From Euryarchaeota archaeon UBA58 (GTDB lineage: Archaea; Thermoplasmatota; Poseidoniia; Poseidoniales; Thalassarchaeaceae), in contig DAHR01000019.1 in NCBI GenBank assembly GCA_002498525.1, forward strand, positions 57,308-121,307: DNA of 64,000 nucleotides, written 5' to 3'. The stretch's first letter is position 1. The number at the start of each line of letters is the position of its first letter. The notes below the pieces were generated by a model that was not told where the DNA came from, did not search any database, and saw nothing but the letters and a program-made list of their open reading frames with translations. Shown one piece after another: positions 26,214 to 34,426 of this stretch. Both the position numbers and the translations under genes were made by a program.

Positions 26214-26831
26214 TCACCGGGACGAAGCGGCGATTCGTTCCAACTCTTCTTTCTTGGCGACAGCGTATGAGCTGACATCTCCAGCAGCAGCCTTATTGAT
26301 CTCGGAGATGATTCCCTGAGTCAGCGTGCGGGTACTCTTCGCAGTCGCCGATGCACAGCCTTTCGAGAGATTACGAAGTGCCGTGTCGAGACGACGACTG
26401 GGCGAAGAATCTACAGCTTTGGGTTGACTGACCGCGCCGAATTTAATGCGAGTAATCTCCTCGCAGGGAGCCGAGGCGACTATTGCATTGATTAAATGCT
26501 GCAATGGATTCTCGCCAGTGCGCTCTGCGATATTGTCGAGAGCCGCCTCGAAAGCCTTTGCACAATGTTGCTTCTTGCCGCTGAACTTCCCAGATCGCAT
26601 CAGGTTGTTGATGAAGCGCTCGATGACCGATAGCTTGTCCTTGCCGAACCAGGCATTGGCGTGACGTCCACCACTATGAGGGGTGCCGATCGTTCGAAGA
26701 TTGATGTAAGGAGCGAGACCAGGGTCCGAGCAAACGACTTCAGTCGCATCCCATTTACCGAAAACCATAGTTCCGATACCGGCGATTGGTGCCGCCTCTT
26801 GGACTTCTTCCCTCTCAACAGTCTCAGACAT
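26214..26831 (-). CDS. rps7: Ribosomal protein uS7
   Basis: Small-subunit protein of about 205 residues. ATG 26831 has AGGTGA five bases upstream; the in-frame GTG at 26840 is part of that Shine-Dalgarno. The sequence shows NAWFGKDKLSVIERFINNLMRSGK..., NPLQHLINAIVASAPCEEITRIKFG, DSSPSRRLDTALRNLSKG and SYAVAKKEELERIAASSR, the typical archaeal C-terminus. The acidic N-terminal extension (about 20 residues) is longer than usual. Its start codon region lies 5 bp after the rps12 stop, so it belongs to the rps12-rps7 operon. Confidence 0.96.
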   Translation of the reverse strand: MSETVEREEVQEAAPIAGIGTMVFGKWDATEVVCSDPGLAPYINLRTIGTPHSGGRHANAWFGKDKLSVIERFINNLMRSGKFSGKKQHCAKAFEAALDNIAERTGENPLQHLINAIVASAPCEEITRIKFGAVSQPKAVDSSPSRRLDTALRNLSKGCASATAKSTRTLTQGIISEINKAAAGDVSSYAVAKKEELERIAASSR

Positions 26832-26836
26832 GATAT

Positions 26837-27277
26837 TCACCTGATAGGCTTCTCTTTGCGCCCACGGACCATCTCATCGAGAGAGACGCCGTTGACCTTG
26901 ATGACCTTGAAACGGACACCGGGCAGGTCACCGTACGAACGACCCATGCTTCCACCGATGCCTTCGACCAGCACTTCGTCGTGCTCGTCGATGAAGGATA
27001 TCGCACCGTCGCCAGGAGCGAATGCGGTCAATTTATTGCCGGTGCGAATCAGTGAGATCTTCACGGCCTTGCGAATTCCGGAATTGGGTTGCTTGGCCTC
27101 GATTCCGACCTTCTCGATAACGATTCCTTTGGCTTGAGTACTACCTCGAAGAGGGTCGTGCTTGAGCGCGCCACCATAGCTTCTCTTGGTCTCGCGATTC
27201 TTGAACTTGCGCTCGTTCCAGCGGAATCGCTTACGGTCTTTCTTCATCTTCGGTCCAGAGAATAAACCACGACCCAA
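26837..27277 (-). CDS. rps12: Ribosomal protein uS12
   Basis: Decoding-centre ribosomal protein, 146 residues if translation starts at TTG 27277. That start yields [16 protein letters not shown], which fits archaeal S12 N-termini, and a GGGGTG Shine-Dalgarno lies at 27290-27285. The reading frame runs to ATG 27379 but the extra residues resemble no S12 sequence, and a TATA-like box at 27318-27323 lies inside it. Conserved parts include [40 protein letters not shown] and [15 protein letters not shown]. The gene leads the rps12-rps7-EF-2 group. Confidence 0.94.
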   Translation of the reverse strand: MGRGLFSGPKMKKDRKRFRWNERKFKNRETKRSYGGALKHDPLRGSTQAKGIVIEKVGIEAKQPNSGIRKAVKISLIRTGNKLTAFAPGDGAISFIDEHDEVLVEGIGGSMGRSYGDLPGVRFKVIKVNGVSLDEMVRGRKEKPIR

Positions 27278-27317
27278 GCACAAGCACCCCGAAGAACGAC
27301 CCGCCGACCTACCTCCC

Positions 27318-27323
27318 ATATAA
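27318..27323 (-). promoter_or_regulatory. TATA-like box of rps12
   Basis: On the minus strand CTTATATGG gives a box centred about 43 bp before the TTG start of rps12. Transcription would then begin near 27295, leaving a leader of about 18 bases that just contains the GGGGTG Shine-Dalgarno. By eye only. Confidence 0.5.
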
Positions 27324-27408
27324 GAGCGTGACGGACTCACCATAGGTGAGGTGAGGCACTGCTCCTCACTCGCCAACATTCAAGCAGCGGATGCAACGGG
27401 TTCTGTTC

Positions 27409-28680
27409 ATGGCCTTCAGAGATCTCTTGGCGGGCATTGATCCAATCGATTCACCGATCAGCGTCAACCATGACATGCTCGACCACTCCCAATCGACATC
27501 GCATGAACCCGTGCTCTTCACCTCCCTCACTGAAGCACCGGGTCATTCCGCCGCTCTCAATGTACTCGCGAGAGACCGATTATGCGATATCTTCCACCTC
27601 TCACCTGGAGAATTGATCGATGTTCTCGCGGATGCGATGGCAAGGCCGGGAGAACCGGTTCTGATCGAGACGGCTGAAGCAGAGGTCCTGCAGAACACCC
27701 AGTCTGAAGTCGACCTGCACGCATTACCGATTCCGTGGCATTATCGAGAAGATAGAGGCCGCTATCAATCAGCCTCGGTAATCATAGCCGAATACGATGG
27801 AATCTACAACATGTCTTACCATCGACAATTCCTTCGCGATGCCAATCACTGTGTCTCTCGCTTCGTGCCTCGTCACCTGCGAACGATGACCGACAAGGCC
27901 CGAGCCAATGGTGACGAGATCGATATCGCTGTGGTCAACGGCGCGGACGCCAGCGTTCTACTCGCTGCTGCGATGTCCTTCACACACGACCTCGACGAGT
28001 TGACCGTCGCAGCCGCACTGCACCAGCGATTTCATGGAACCCCTCTGAGACTCGTCGAACTCGCCAATGGAATACAGGTACCCGCCGATGCCGAATACGC
28101 CATGGAGGCAAGAATCACTCTGGCCGACGACGACGAAGGTCCCTACGTAGACATCACGGGTACGGTTGACGGCATCAGACAGGAACCTGTCATCGAATAC
28201 GATGCTGTCCACCACCGGAACAACCCCATCTTCCACGCTCTGATTCCCGCTGAAACAGAACATCGCACTCTGATGGGCCTGCCGCGCGCTCCGACTATCA
28301 AAGCGGCAGTCAACGCCGTCGTGAAGTGCACAGACGTCTATCTGACCGATGGCGGCAGCGGTTGGCTGGCTGCTGTCGTGGCGATTGAACCAGTCGACGA
28401 AGATGATGGGGTCAAGGCTATCCACGCGGCACTAGACGGACATAGATCGATGAAGTCGGTGACCATCGTCGACAATGACATCGACGTATCTGATCCTGTT
28501 CGTGTCGAATGGGCACTGATGACTCGCTGGCAGCCTGACAAAGACACGGTGATACTCTCAGGTCAGAAAGGCTCCAGCCTCGACCCCAGTCGTTCAGAGG
28601 AAGGGTTGACCAGCAAGATCGGCATCGACGCGACCCTTCCCCCGGGAATCGATCGATCCCCGTACGAGAGTGTGCTGTGA
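27409..28680 (+). CDS. UbiD-family decarboxylase
   Basis: About 423 residues of the UbiD family of prenylated-FMN decarboxylases. Recognisable parts are MAFRDLLAGID at the start, LPIPWHYREDRGRYQSASVIIA (the family's P.......D.G.Y), NMSYHRQFLRDANHC, and a C-terminal region with VTIVDNDIDVSDPVRVEWALMTR and KIGIDATLP. In archaea a short UbiD relative is anhydromevalonate phosphate decarboxylase, which feeds isopentenyl phosphate to IPK. With IPK 5 kb away that role is plausible but not shown. An in-frame ATG at 27391 is an alternative start. The gene is divergent from rps12. Confidence 0.85.
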   Translation: MAFRDLLAGIDPIDSPISVNHDMLDHSQSTSHEPVLFTSLTEAPGHSAALNVLARDRLCDIFHLSPGELIDVLADAMARPGEPVLIETAEAEVLQNTQSEVDLHALPIPWHYREDRGRYQSASVIIAEYDGIYNMSYHRQFLRDANHCVSRFVPRHLRTMTDKARANGDEIDIAVVNGADASVLLAAAMSFTHDLDELTVAAALHQRFHGTPLRLVELANGIQVPADAEYAMEARITLADDDEGPYVDITGTVDGIRQEPVIEYDAVHHRNNPIFHALIPAETEHRTLMGLPRAPTIKAAVNAVVKCTDVYLTDGGSGWLAAVVAIEPVDEDDGVKAIHAALDGHRSMKSVTIVDNDIDVSDPVRVEWALMTRWQPDKDTVILSGQKGSSLDPSRSEEGLTSKIGIDATLPPGIDRSPYESVL

Positions 28681-28689
28681 GGTCGGGCG

Positions 28690-29673
28690 ATGGCGACAAG
28701 AGACATCGGTGCTCGATTGCAGCATCCTCGTCGCAGCTTGGGCAATCGTCACCGCAGCCAAGCGGAGAAATTCCTCAAATTGGTAGAATCCAACTCATCA
28801 AACCTGCACTGGGCCGAACAGAGTGCTCGTCAGGCTGTTCTGCACGACTTCACGCACCCTGACAATTGGCGGATTCTGTTGCAGACGAAAGTCGCCGCAA
28901 GTGATGCAGATGGCATCCGCTCGATACTCGACGAATTATTCCTGATCCTTGGCAGGGACCCCGAATTATTGCTGCAACTCGACGGCCTGAACATGGTGGA
29001 ACAAGGCTCAGACCTACTGGAAGCCGCGATCATCGTCGACCCCCTTGACCCAGATGCTTGGTGGGCCGGTATTGATGACTCAGAAGCTCTCCAAACCTTC
29101 CTCTCGAGGGTCAGATCTCTGGATTTCACTGATCCTCGTGCAAACATCCTTTTCTCGCGACGAATGGAAAGACTACTCGATAACGGACATGAGGATGAAT
29201 ATCTGGAATTGACGAGAAAACTACTCGCCCAACGCCCTTCGAACCATGAGGTTTGGTCACGCATGGGACGTCTTCACGAACGCCGCCAAGAACATGACCA
29301 GGCTTGGTTCTGCTATGATCAAGCCCAGACGAACATGCCTGCGCTGAAGGTGCGAGATGAATTCAAAGAGCGTATGGAAGCGAAGATTGATGGCAAGTCG
29401 GTGCGACCTTGGAGAGCGCCGGACATAGATGATCGGATCGAATTCCTCAGGCGGATGCAGATCCTTGCGATTCCCGCATATCAAGACGCAACCGAATCTT
29501 CCGCAACCGCACCCGATCAGGCGAAGGAGATTGAGATCGACCGGGCCAAGCGACTTCATGGATCATCGCGCAGTTCTGAGGCGTTCTTCCTCGCCCGCCG
29601 CTTGGCGGCAGAAGGAGACGAACAAGCGCTGACCTTGGTAGAGCAGATACGGAGGCAGATGGAGGATGAGTGA
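28690..29673 (+). CDS. TPR-like helical repeat protein
   Basis: The 327-residue protein is soluble, acidic and mostly helical, with repeats of the TPR type; the clearest is around NHEVWSRMGRLHERRQEHDQAWFCYDQA (about residues 195-225). Aromatic and small residues recur at about 34-residue spacing upstream (for example DNWRILLQTKVAASDADGI). No signal peptide is present. It lies 9 bp after the UbiD gene and overlaps the Nudix gene by 8 bp, so the three form one transcription unit. The function is unknown; a scaffolding role would be usual for such repeats. Confidence 0.72.
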   Translation: MATRDIGARLQHPRRSLGNRHRSQAEKFLKLVESNSSNLHWAEQSARQAVLHDFTHPDNWRILLQTKVAASDADGIRSILDELFLILGRDPELLLQLDGLNMVEQGSDLLEAAIIVDPLDPDAWWAGIDDSEALQTFLSRVRSLDFTDPRANILFSRRMERLLDNGHEDEYLELTRKLLAQRPSNHEVWSRMGRLHERRQEHDQAWFCYDQAQTNMPALKVRDEFKERMEAKIDGKSVRPWRAPDIDDRIEFLRRMQILAIPAYQDATESSATAPDQAKEIEIDRAKRLHGSSRSSEAFFLARRLAAEGDEQALTLVEQIRRQMEDE

Positions 29674-30070
29674 TTCTGAACCTTGGGCCATTGCCTGGAC
29701 AATCCCCAAACATCCCCTGGACACACCATGTTGGCTGATGGTCAAGCATGTCGAGAGAGGTTGGGAATTACCCGGTGGCTCGATCAGAGACGGCGAATCA
29801 ATCGATACGGCTGCCTTGAGGGAACTCTTTGAGGAAACCGGTTTGCTTGGTACTGCCAAGGCTGTGGATGGTTCCTTGTTTGAGAATGGCTCGGTGGTTC
29901 TCATCGAAGTCGAAGAAGAACCAAGTCCTTACGGCTGGAGTTCTGACGACGCTTCTATCGAAGAGGCCGGCTGGTGCGTCGAGATTCCATCAGGTCTTCA
30001 TTGGGGTTCCGAAGAGATACAACGCATGATAGATCACGATTGGAGAACATCTAGAAGTCTGGAATCCTGA
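29666..30070 (+). CDS. Nudix hydrolase
   Basis: A 134-residue single-domain Nudix protein. The Nudix box is complete: G-x5-E-x7-REL-x-EE-x-GL in the region GSIRDGESIDTAALRELFEETGLL (about residues 37-60). It begins ATG 29666, overlapping the end of the TPR-like gene. The substrate cannot be told from the sequence; such proteins often remove oxidised or capped nucleoside diphosphate derivatives. Its 3' end overlaps the convergent gene at 30034 by 37 bp, which is rather long for two real genes, though both have good coding character. Confidence 0.82.
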   Translation: MSDSEPWAIAWTIPKHPLDTPCWLMVKHVERGWELPGGSIRDGESIDTAALRELFEETGLLGTAKAVDGSLFENGSVVLIEVEEEPSPYGWSSDDASIEEAGWCVEIPSGLHWGSEEIQRMIDHDWRTSRSLES

Positions 30071-30984
30071 ATCTCATCGATTCGGTCAACAAGGGCGAGA
30101 GACCACGATGTCTCTGGGAGAATCGCTGCAGCATCGAAAATCAGGCCCAGATCGTTGCGCTCCTCTCCCGACACATCCTTCATCAGAATCGGCAGCAGTG
30201 TTTCTATCACCTCTCGAACATCTGACGGATTGGAATCGATCCAAGTATCTCCAGGAAGTTCTCGAGGTTCTGAATCACGAATCCGCTCGGACATCGTAGG
30301 AGCATCGGCAGATACTCCTTCCAATGCCAGATCGAGCCATTCCAATCCAGCTATGACGGCTTCAGCCTGCATCTCATTGGCGAGGAAAATCTCTCGCGCG
30401 GTCCATAGATGACGCATGGCGGGATCGAGATCCCCCATCGTCGTCAGAATTCGACCAACCTCCAATCTCGATAGACCTCTGATTTCAGCCAGATGTCCAC
30501 CTTCCTGGGAAATGTCTGCGTGAATCGCCATTGCCATCATCACCTCTCCAATACTAGTATGCCATGCGGCGAGATTCAGAATCGCGATGCCGTGGAGGGG
30601 GGATTCTGGCATCATCGCATTCAATCGATCGACACACCATCTCAATTCGGCGCCGATCGCCTCCTCATCGACAGCACCAATCAATGCCCTCTCGATTCGC
30701 AATCGGACTTCGCATTCCGCATCGCGCTCCTCTGGTGAACGCGATCGGTGCAGGAGAGCCTCGGAAGCATCGATTGCCTGAGCCAGATCTCCTTCGATCA
30801 AGATCTTTTGAAATCCTAGCAAGTCACGCTGAAGAGTCGACAGTCGTCCGAGCAATTCATCAGGTCCTTTCAAGCCACCGAGATAGATCGCAGAAGCCAC
30901 TGAATAGAGTCGATTGTCAGGTACAGAATCCAATGGAATCTCACCCGAATTAAGACCAGCGAGAAGGCTAGGAACCGTCGTCAA
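30034..30984 (-). CDS. Uncharacterised helical repeat protein
   Basis: A 316-residue soluble protein with repeated helical pairs (for example LHGIAILNLAAWHTSIGEVMMAMAIHADI and RHLWTAREIFLANEMQAEAVIAGLEWLDLAL) that look like degenerate TPRs. No family is recognised. It starts at TTG 30984, in a TTGA overlap with the stop of the DHH phosphoesterase gene, so its translation is coupled to that gene. The 3' end runs 37 bp into the convergent Nudix gene. Confidence 0.7.
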   Translation of the reverse strand: MTTVPSLLAGLNSGEIPLDSVPDNRLYSVASAIYLGGLKGPDELLGRLSTLQRDLLGFQKILIEGDLAQAIDASEALLHRSRSPEERDAECEVRLRIERALIGAVDEEAIGAELRWCVDRLNAMMPESPLHGIAILNLAAWHTSIGEVMMAMAIHADISQEGGHLAEIRGLSRLEVGRILTTMGDLDPAMRHLWTAREIFLANEMQAEAVIAGLEWLDLALEGVSADAPTMSERIRDSEPRELPGDTWIDSNPSDVREVIETLLPILMKDVSGEERNDLGLIFDAAAILPETSWSLALVDRIDEIQDSRLLDVLQS

Positions 30985-31964
30985 TCCATCAACTCCACTG
31001 AGAGTGCAGCAAGACTCGCAGATTCCAATTCCACCGCATTCGCTTCACCGGACCAGCCCGCCGCACCCGGATGACCGCCGCCTTCTCCACCGAGCCGGGT
31101 GGTCAAACCAGACATCACCCTCCCGAGGTCCACACCGAGATTGGTCGCTGTACGGCTCGCGCGGCCGGTCATTCGCATTCCTTCCGTCGTTTTCTTCTGC
31201 ACCAGAGCGACATGCGCGCCGGCAGCCAACAATGCATGGGCTACAGCGCCCTCGTGGGTTCTGGCTCGAGTCGTTGCAACGACGATATTCGCTACCGTCT
31301 GGCATTTCGAATTACTGACCGCATGCAGAATCGCGATTCTTTGAGATTGATTCAAATCTTCAGATTCCATTTCATTGATTACATCCACCACATCGATTCC
31401 AGAGGCGGCGATTATTTCCTCGACACGCTGATAACAACCCGGTCGAGCGTGTTTGAAGCGGCCGGTATCGGCGACTATCGCGGCCAGAAGGAGCCGTCCG
31501 GACAGAGGCGATATCGTGTTATCTGTGATTTTGATCAGTTCCCAGATTATCTCTGCAGTGGAGGATGTGTCCCGGTTGACCAACAAAGCCGTTTCAGGCC
31601 ATTCCTCAGAAGCAGCTCCATGATGATCGATGATGCACAGAGGTGTTGAATCGGGTAAATCGAAGCCGATCTGACCGGGTGAGGCGGAATCGACGACGAT
31701 GATACCGCCGATGTTTCTAGGCAATATCGGACGTTTCGAATCGAGAGAATGGAATATAACATCGGCACCCTTCATAATTCTCTTGGCAAGAGTCCCGATG
31801 TGTACTCCACATGCCCGTGCCGATGGGCCGATGGTCTGAGCTAGGACGAGTCCTGAGCCTATGGTGTCCATGTCACCATTTCTGTGTGTGACTACGACGA
31901 CTGCGCCGTTGTCGCTGGCTTTGGAGATCCAATCCGAAAGTTCAGACAGATCGAGATCAGCCAT
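30981..31964 (-). CDS. DHH/DHHA1-family phosphoesterase
   Basis: The 327 residues form a RecJ/NrnA-like DHH phosphoesterase. The metal-binding motifs are THRNGDMDTIGSG (about 26-38), VVDSASPGQIG, and IDHHG (about 113-117, the DHH signature), followed by a DHHA1 domain ending GEGGGHPGAAGWSG. Such enzymes degrade short oligonucleotides, pAp or cyclic dinucleotide products; archaeal members often act as RNA or DNA exonucleases. It is 11 bp downstream of the prefoldin gene of the exosome superoperon and may belong to it. Confidence 0.88.
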   Translation of the reverse strand: MADLDLSELSDWISKASDNGAVVVVTHRNGDMDTIGSGLVLAQTIGPSARACGVHIGTLAKRIMKGADVIFHSLDSKRPILPRNIGGIIVVDSASPGQIGFDLPDSTPLCIIDHHGAASEEWPETALLVNRDTSSTAEIIWELIKITDNTISPLSGRLLLAAIVADTGRFKHARPGCYQRVEEIIAASGIDVVDVINEMESEDLNQSQRIAILHAVSNSKCQTVANIVVATTRARTHEGAVAHALLAAGAHVALVQKKTTEGMRMTGRASRTATNLGVDLGRVMSGLTTRLGGEGGGHPGAAGWSGEANAVELESASLAALSVELMD

Positions 31965-31975
31965 ACGACCCCCAC

Positions 31976-32281
31976 CTACTCGATCGATTCAGCCATCCGT
32001 GCATATTCCGCTCGAATCTCCGCCTCACGTTCATTGAGTCGTTCCAGATGACCACTGAGCGTCGCACTTGATGATTCGAGGTCAGCTGCCAATGATTCGC
32101 GATCCTCAACCTCGAGAAGGATCCCCCCGAGTGCTCGATAGACTGATTTGTCGGCTGGCTGAGTCGAGAGTGCTTCGATTGTCAGACTAATCTCATTGTT
32201 CTGCGTTAGAATCGATTGTATCTGTGAGCGGACCATCTGAAGTTCCTGGACAATCGCTTGAATATCCTCTTGTTCGACCAT
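31976..32281 (-). CDS. pfdB: Prefoldin beta subunit
   Basis: About 101 residues, nearly all coiled coil. The pattern is two long helices (IVQELQMVRSQIQSILTQNNEIS and LAADLESSSATLSGHLERLNERE) around a short beta-hairpin with KSVYRALGGILLEV, which matches the conserved VY+..G.....V of prefoldin beta. Prefoldin holds unfolded proteins for the group II chaperonin. It is the last gene of the conserved archaeal exosome-proteasome cluster. ATG 32281 was chosen because the coiled-coil family begins shortly after it. Confidence 0.88.
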   Translation of the reverse strand: MVEQEDIQAIVQELQMVRSQIQSILTQNNEISLTIEALSTQPADKSVYRALGGILLEVEDRESLAADLESSSATLSGHLERLNEREAEIRAEYARMAESIE

Positions 32282-32318
32282 TTTCACACACATCCTGACA
32301 CTCATCGACCAAGGTCTG

Positions 32319-32570
32319 TCAGCGCCCCGGCCTCGATGCCTCAGAGCGACTCGCCTTCAATGCCTCGTCTGCGGCAGTAAGACCACGCATCACAGTGTTC
32401 CAGCGTGCACGAAGGTCAACGAAGGTCGGTGCTGATTCGCGAATCGTCACGATTGTGCCAGAAAGACTCGCATCAGCCTCAGTGGCCATCGAAGCAGTCA
32501 ATGCTTCGGCTCGCTTGCTTCTGACTAGAAGTGTCAGGCTCAGAGAATCACTCTTCTTCTGAGTCGACAT
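32319..32570 (-). CDS. pcc1: KEOPS complex subunit Pcc1
   Basis: About 83 residues. It resembles Pcc1 in its small alpha/beta layout: SLSLTLLVRSKRAEALTASM, followed by VTIRESAPTFVDLRARWNTVMRGLTAADEAL, where the family has an A..LRAA.NS...W motif. Pcc1 dimerises in the KEOPS complex that makes t6A at position 37 of tRNAs. GGTGA lies five bases before ATG 32570. The gene overlaps the 3' end of rpl37ae by 23 bp. Its place between rpl37ae and prefoldin matches the archaeal superoperon, which strengthens a call that would be weak from sequence alone. Confidence 0.82.
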   Translation of the reverse strand: MSTQKKSDSLSLTLLVRSKRAEALTASMATEADASLSGTIVTIRESAPTFVDLRARWNTVMRGLTAADEALKASRSEASRPGR

Positions 32571-32916
32571 CAATCTCACCCGCAGCCACTTTGCGCTCGT
32601 AATCGAGGGCCGCCTGTTGCGCGATGACCGTCATATCAGTTGCAGTAGCGCCCTCCATCCCGCGACGGATGATACGGTTGTTGGCGTCGGTCGCGCGCGT
32701 GAAAGGTTCCCAGACGCCGCCCGAGAAGATGTGACCGCACTTGCGGCATTCCCAGATGCCGGTGACTTTGCGTCCAACCTTCTGGTATTGACAGACTGGA
32801 CAGGTGTACTGACGTGTCTTCTTCTTCATCGCCGATCCGGCGCGACGTCGAACGCTGACACCATAGCGTGGTCCGTACTTGGCGCTGGCGCCGGCCTTCT
32901 GTGTCCTCTTGGCCAT
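32548..32916 (-). CDS. rpl37ae: Ribosomal protein eL43 (L37Ae)
   Basis: Zinc-ribbon ribosomal protein, about 122 residues. It shows the GASAKYGPRYGVSVRRR start of the family, then CPVC and CRKC, two CxxC pairs within YTCPVCQYQKVGRKVTGIWECRKCG, followed by FSGGVWEP. The C-terminus is extended by an acidic tail (VDSEEE). ATG 32916 is preceded by AGGTGA at five-base spacing. It lies one base downstream of rrp42 in the superoperon. Confidence 0.95.
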   Translation of the reverse strand: MAKRTQKAGASAKYGPRYGVSVRRRAGSAMKKKTRQYTCPVCQYQKVGRKVTGIWECRKCGHIFSGGVWEPFTRATDANNRIIRRGMEGATATDMTVIAQQAALDYERKVAAGEIDVDSEEE

Positions 32917-32917
32917 T

Positions 32918-33709
32918 TCACTCACCTGCCAGTTTCTGATCTAAGAGACTACGGAGTTCAGCGCACTTGGAGCGTGCTTCAACCATAATCTCGTCAAATT
33001 CGGCGGCCGTGAAGATTCCCTTTAGACCCTTCTGCAACGAATGAACGTGGTCATCATCACCCAAGGTGATGTGAATGCGCTCATCGCCTCCGAGTTCCTC
33101 GCGCTTGTCAGCATCGTAGACGAATCGCCCGCCGACCTTGTGGTAAGAGCACATAACCGGAGTCTTTGCGACCCCCAAAGGTCGGTCTTCGCCAATTTCG
33201 TAGCGCTCGGCTGGCAAAACTGCACTCTTCAGCGCAGCGATTCCAGCGAGCGCGAAAGCATCGAATAGATTTCCATCGTCAGAAATCGCGAACAAGTCGA
33301 GGATGACCTGCCATGCTTTCTCGCCTGGGATGAGGCACAGTTCCTCGACGTTGATGCAGCCCGACTCGCGGATACCGCGGTCGACAACACGCCCCAACTC
33401 GATTGACTCGGGACTTGGAGGACCGGGTTCCCAGCCACGTCCAGCGACAGGCCTGACCTCAGCACTGCACATCAGACCGCCCTCATTAGGTCGGTCTGGG
33501 TAAGGAGTCATAATCTGGAACTTGACCCCGGCGTAAACGATTGTATCTCCCATTCGAACTCGAGCCGAGCCTTCGGCACGTTCCAAACAGTCAATCTCGA
33601 GTTCGAGGTCGCGGCCCTCGAAACGGCCGCGACCATCATGACGCGAATCATTCTCGGCCAGTTCGGCCAAGTGAGCGCGCAGGAGTTTAGGCACGAGAGG
33701 GATACCCAT
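32918..33709 (-). CDS. rrp42: Exosome subunit Rrp42
   Basis: The inactive RNase PH-like partner of Rrp41 in the hexameric ring of the archaeal exosome. The 263 residues contain NDSRHDGRGRFEGRDLELEID, VYAGVKFQIMTPYPDRPNEG, the SPESIELGRVVDRGIRES segment that distinguishes Rrp42, and DLFAISDDGNLFDAFALAGIAALK. It abuts rrp41 exactly (33709/33710). It works with Rrp41 and the Rrp4 cap in 3' RNA degradation and tailing. Confidence 0.96.
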   Translation of the reverse strand: MGIPLVPKLLRAHLAELAENDSRHDGRGRFEGRDLELEIDCLERAEGSARVRMGDTIVYAGVKFQIMTPYPDRPNEGGLMCSAEVRPVAGRGWEPGPPSPESIELGRVVDRGIRESGCINVEELCLIPGEKAWQVILDLFAISDDGNLFDAFALAGIAALKSAVLPAERYEIGEDRPLGVAKTPVMCSYHKVGGRFVYDADKREELGGDERIHITLGDDDHVHSLQKGLKGIFTAAEFDEIMVEARSKCAELRSLLDQKLAGE

Positions 33710-34426
33710 TCACGCCTCACCTCCCTTCAGAGCAGCGACCATGTGTTCGTGAATCACCGACACAGCCCCCATGTTGTAGTCCCACGCCTCTTGGAATTGC
33801 TCAGGCGAAAGGTCGCCATCCATCTGCAGGAACACGAGTTCACCCGAGTTCGGCAGAATCCCCATCGGCAAATCCGCCTCACCGTAATTGTCCTCTTCCT
33901 TGTTGAGGTCACAGACGACGATATCGTGGACTTTCCCGCTGGCTACCGAGACGACCATGTCACTCATCGGGATGCCAGCGTGGGCGAGAGCGACGGAAGC
34001 CGCTGTAATCCCCGCGCAGCGGGTACCAGCCTCGGCACAAATGATCTCGATCTCGACGCGGATCTTGCTGCGAGGGTAGAGTTCGGTCAGAACGACGCTC
34101 TCGAGCGCCTCAGCCGTGACTTTTGAGATCTCTCGGCTGCGGCGATTGAATCCAGGTCGGATTCTGTCCGTGGTCGAGAAAGGTGCCATGTTGTAGCGCA
34201 CATCGAGCACAGCACGGTCTTGACGCTGAATCTTACGAGGATGAGCCTCCATCGGCCCATAGACCGCAGCGATTACGTCATTCAGCCCCCAACGCATGCG
34301 AGCTGAACCATCGGCGACGGGGACGACGCCGACCTCGATAGAAATCGGTCGAATCTCACCGACGGTACGACCGTCTAGACGAATTCCGTTCTCATCTATA
34401 CATTGTACATCTCCATATCCACCCAT
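33710..34426 (-). CDS. rrp41: Exosome catalytic subunit Rrp41
   Basis: Phosphorolytic RNase PH-like subunit, 238 residues. It has GIRLDGRTVGEIRPISIEVGVVP, RMRWGLNDVIAAVYGPMEAHPRK, DVRYNMAPFST, RSREISKVTAEALESVV and VVCDLNKEEDNYGEADLP, where the acidic catalytic region lies. Both phosphate-binding and metal-binding segments are intact, so it should be active. Its start overlaps the rrp4 stop by one base. Confidence 0.96.
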   Translation of the reverse strand: MGGYGDVQCIDENGIRLDGRTVGEIRPISIEVGVVPVADGSARMRWGLNDVIAAVYGPMEAHPRKIQRQDRAVLDVRYNMAPFSTTDRIRPGFNRRSREISKVTAEALESVVLTELYPRSKIRVEIEIICAEAGTRCAGITAASVALAHAGIPMSDMVVSVASGKVHDIVVCDLNKEEDNYGEADLPMGILPNSGELVFLQMDGDLSPEQFQEAWDYNMGAVSVIHEHMVAALKGGEA

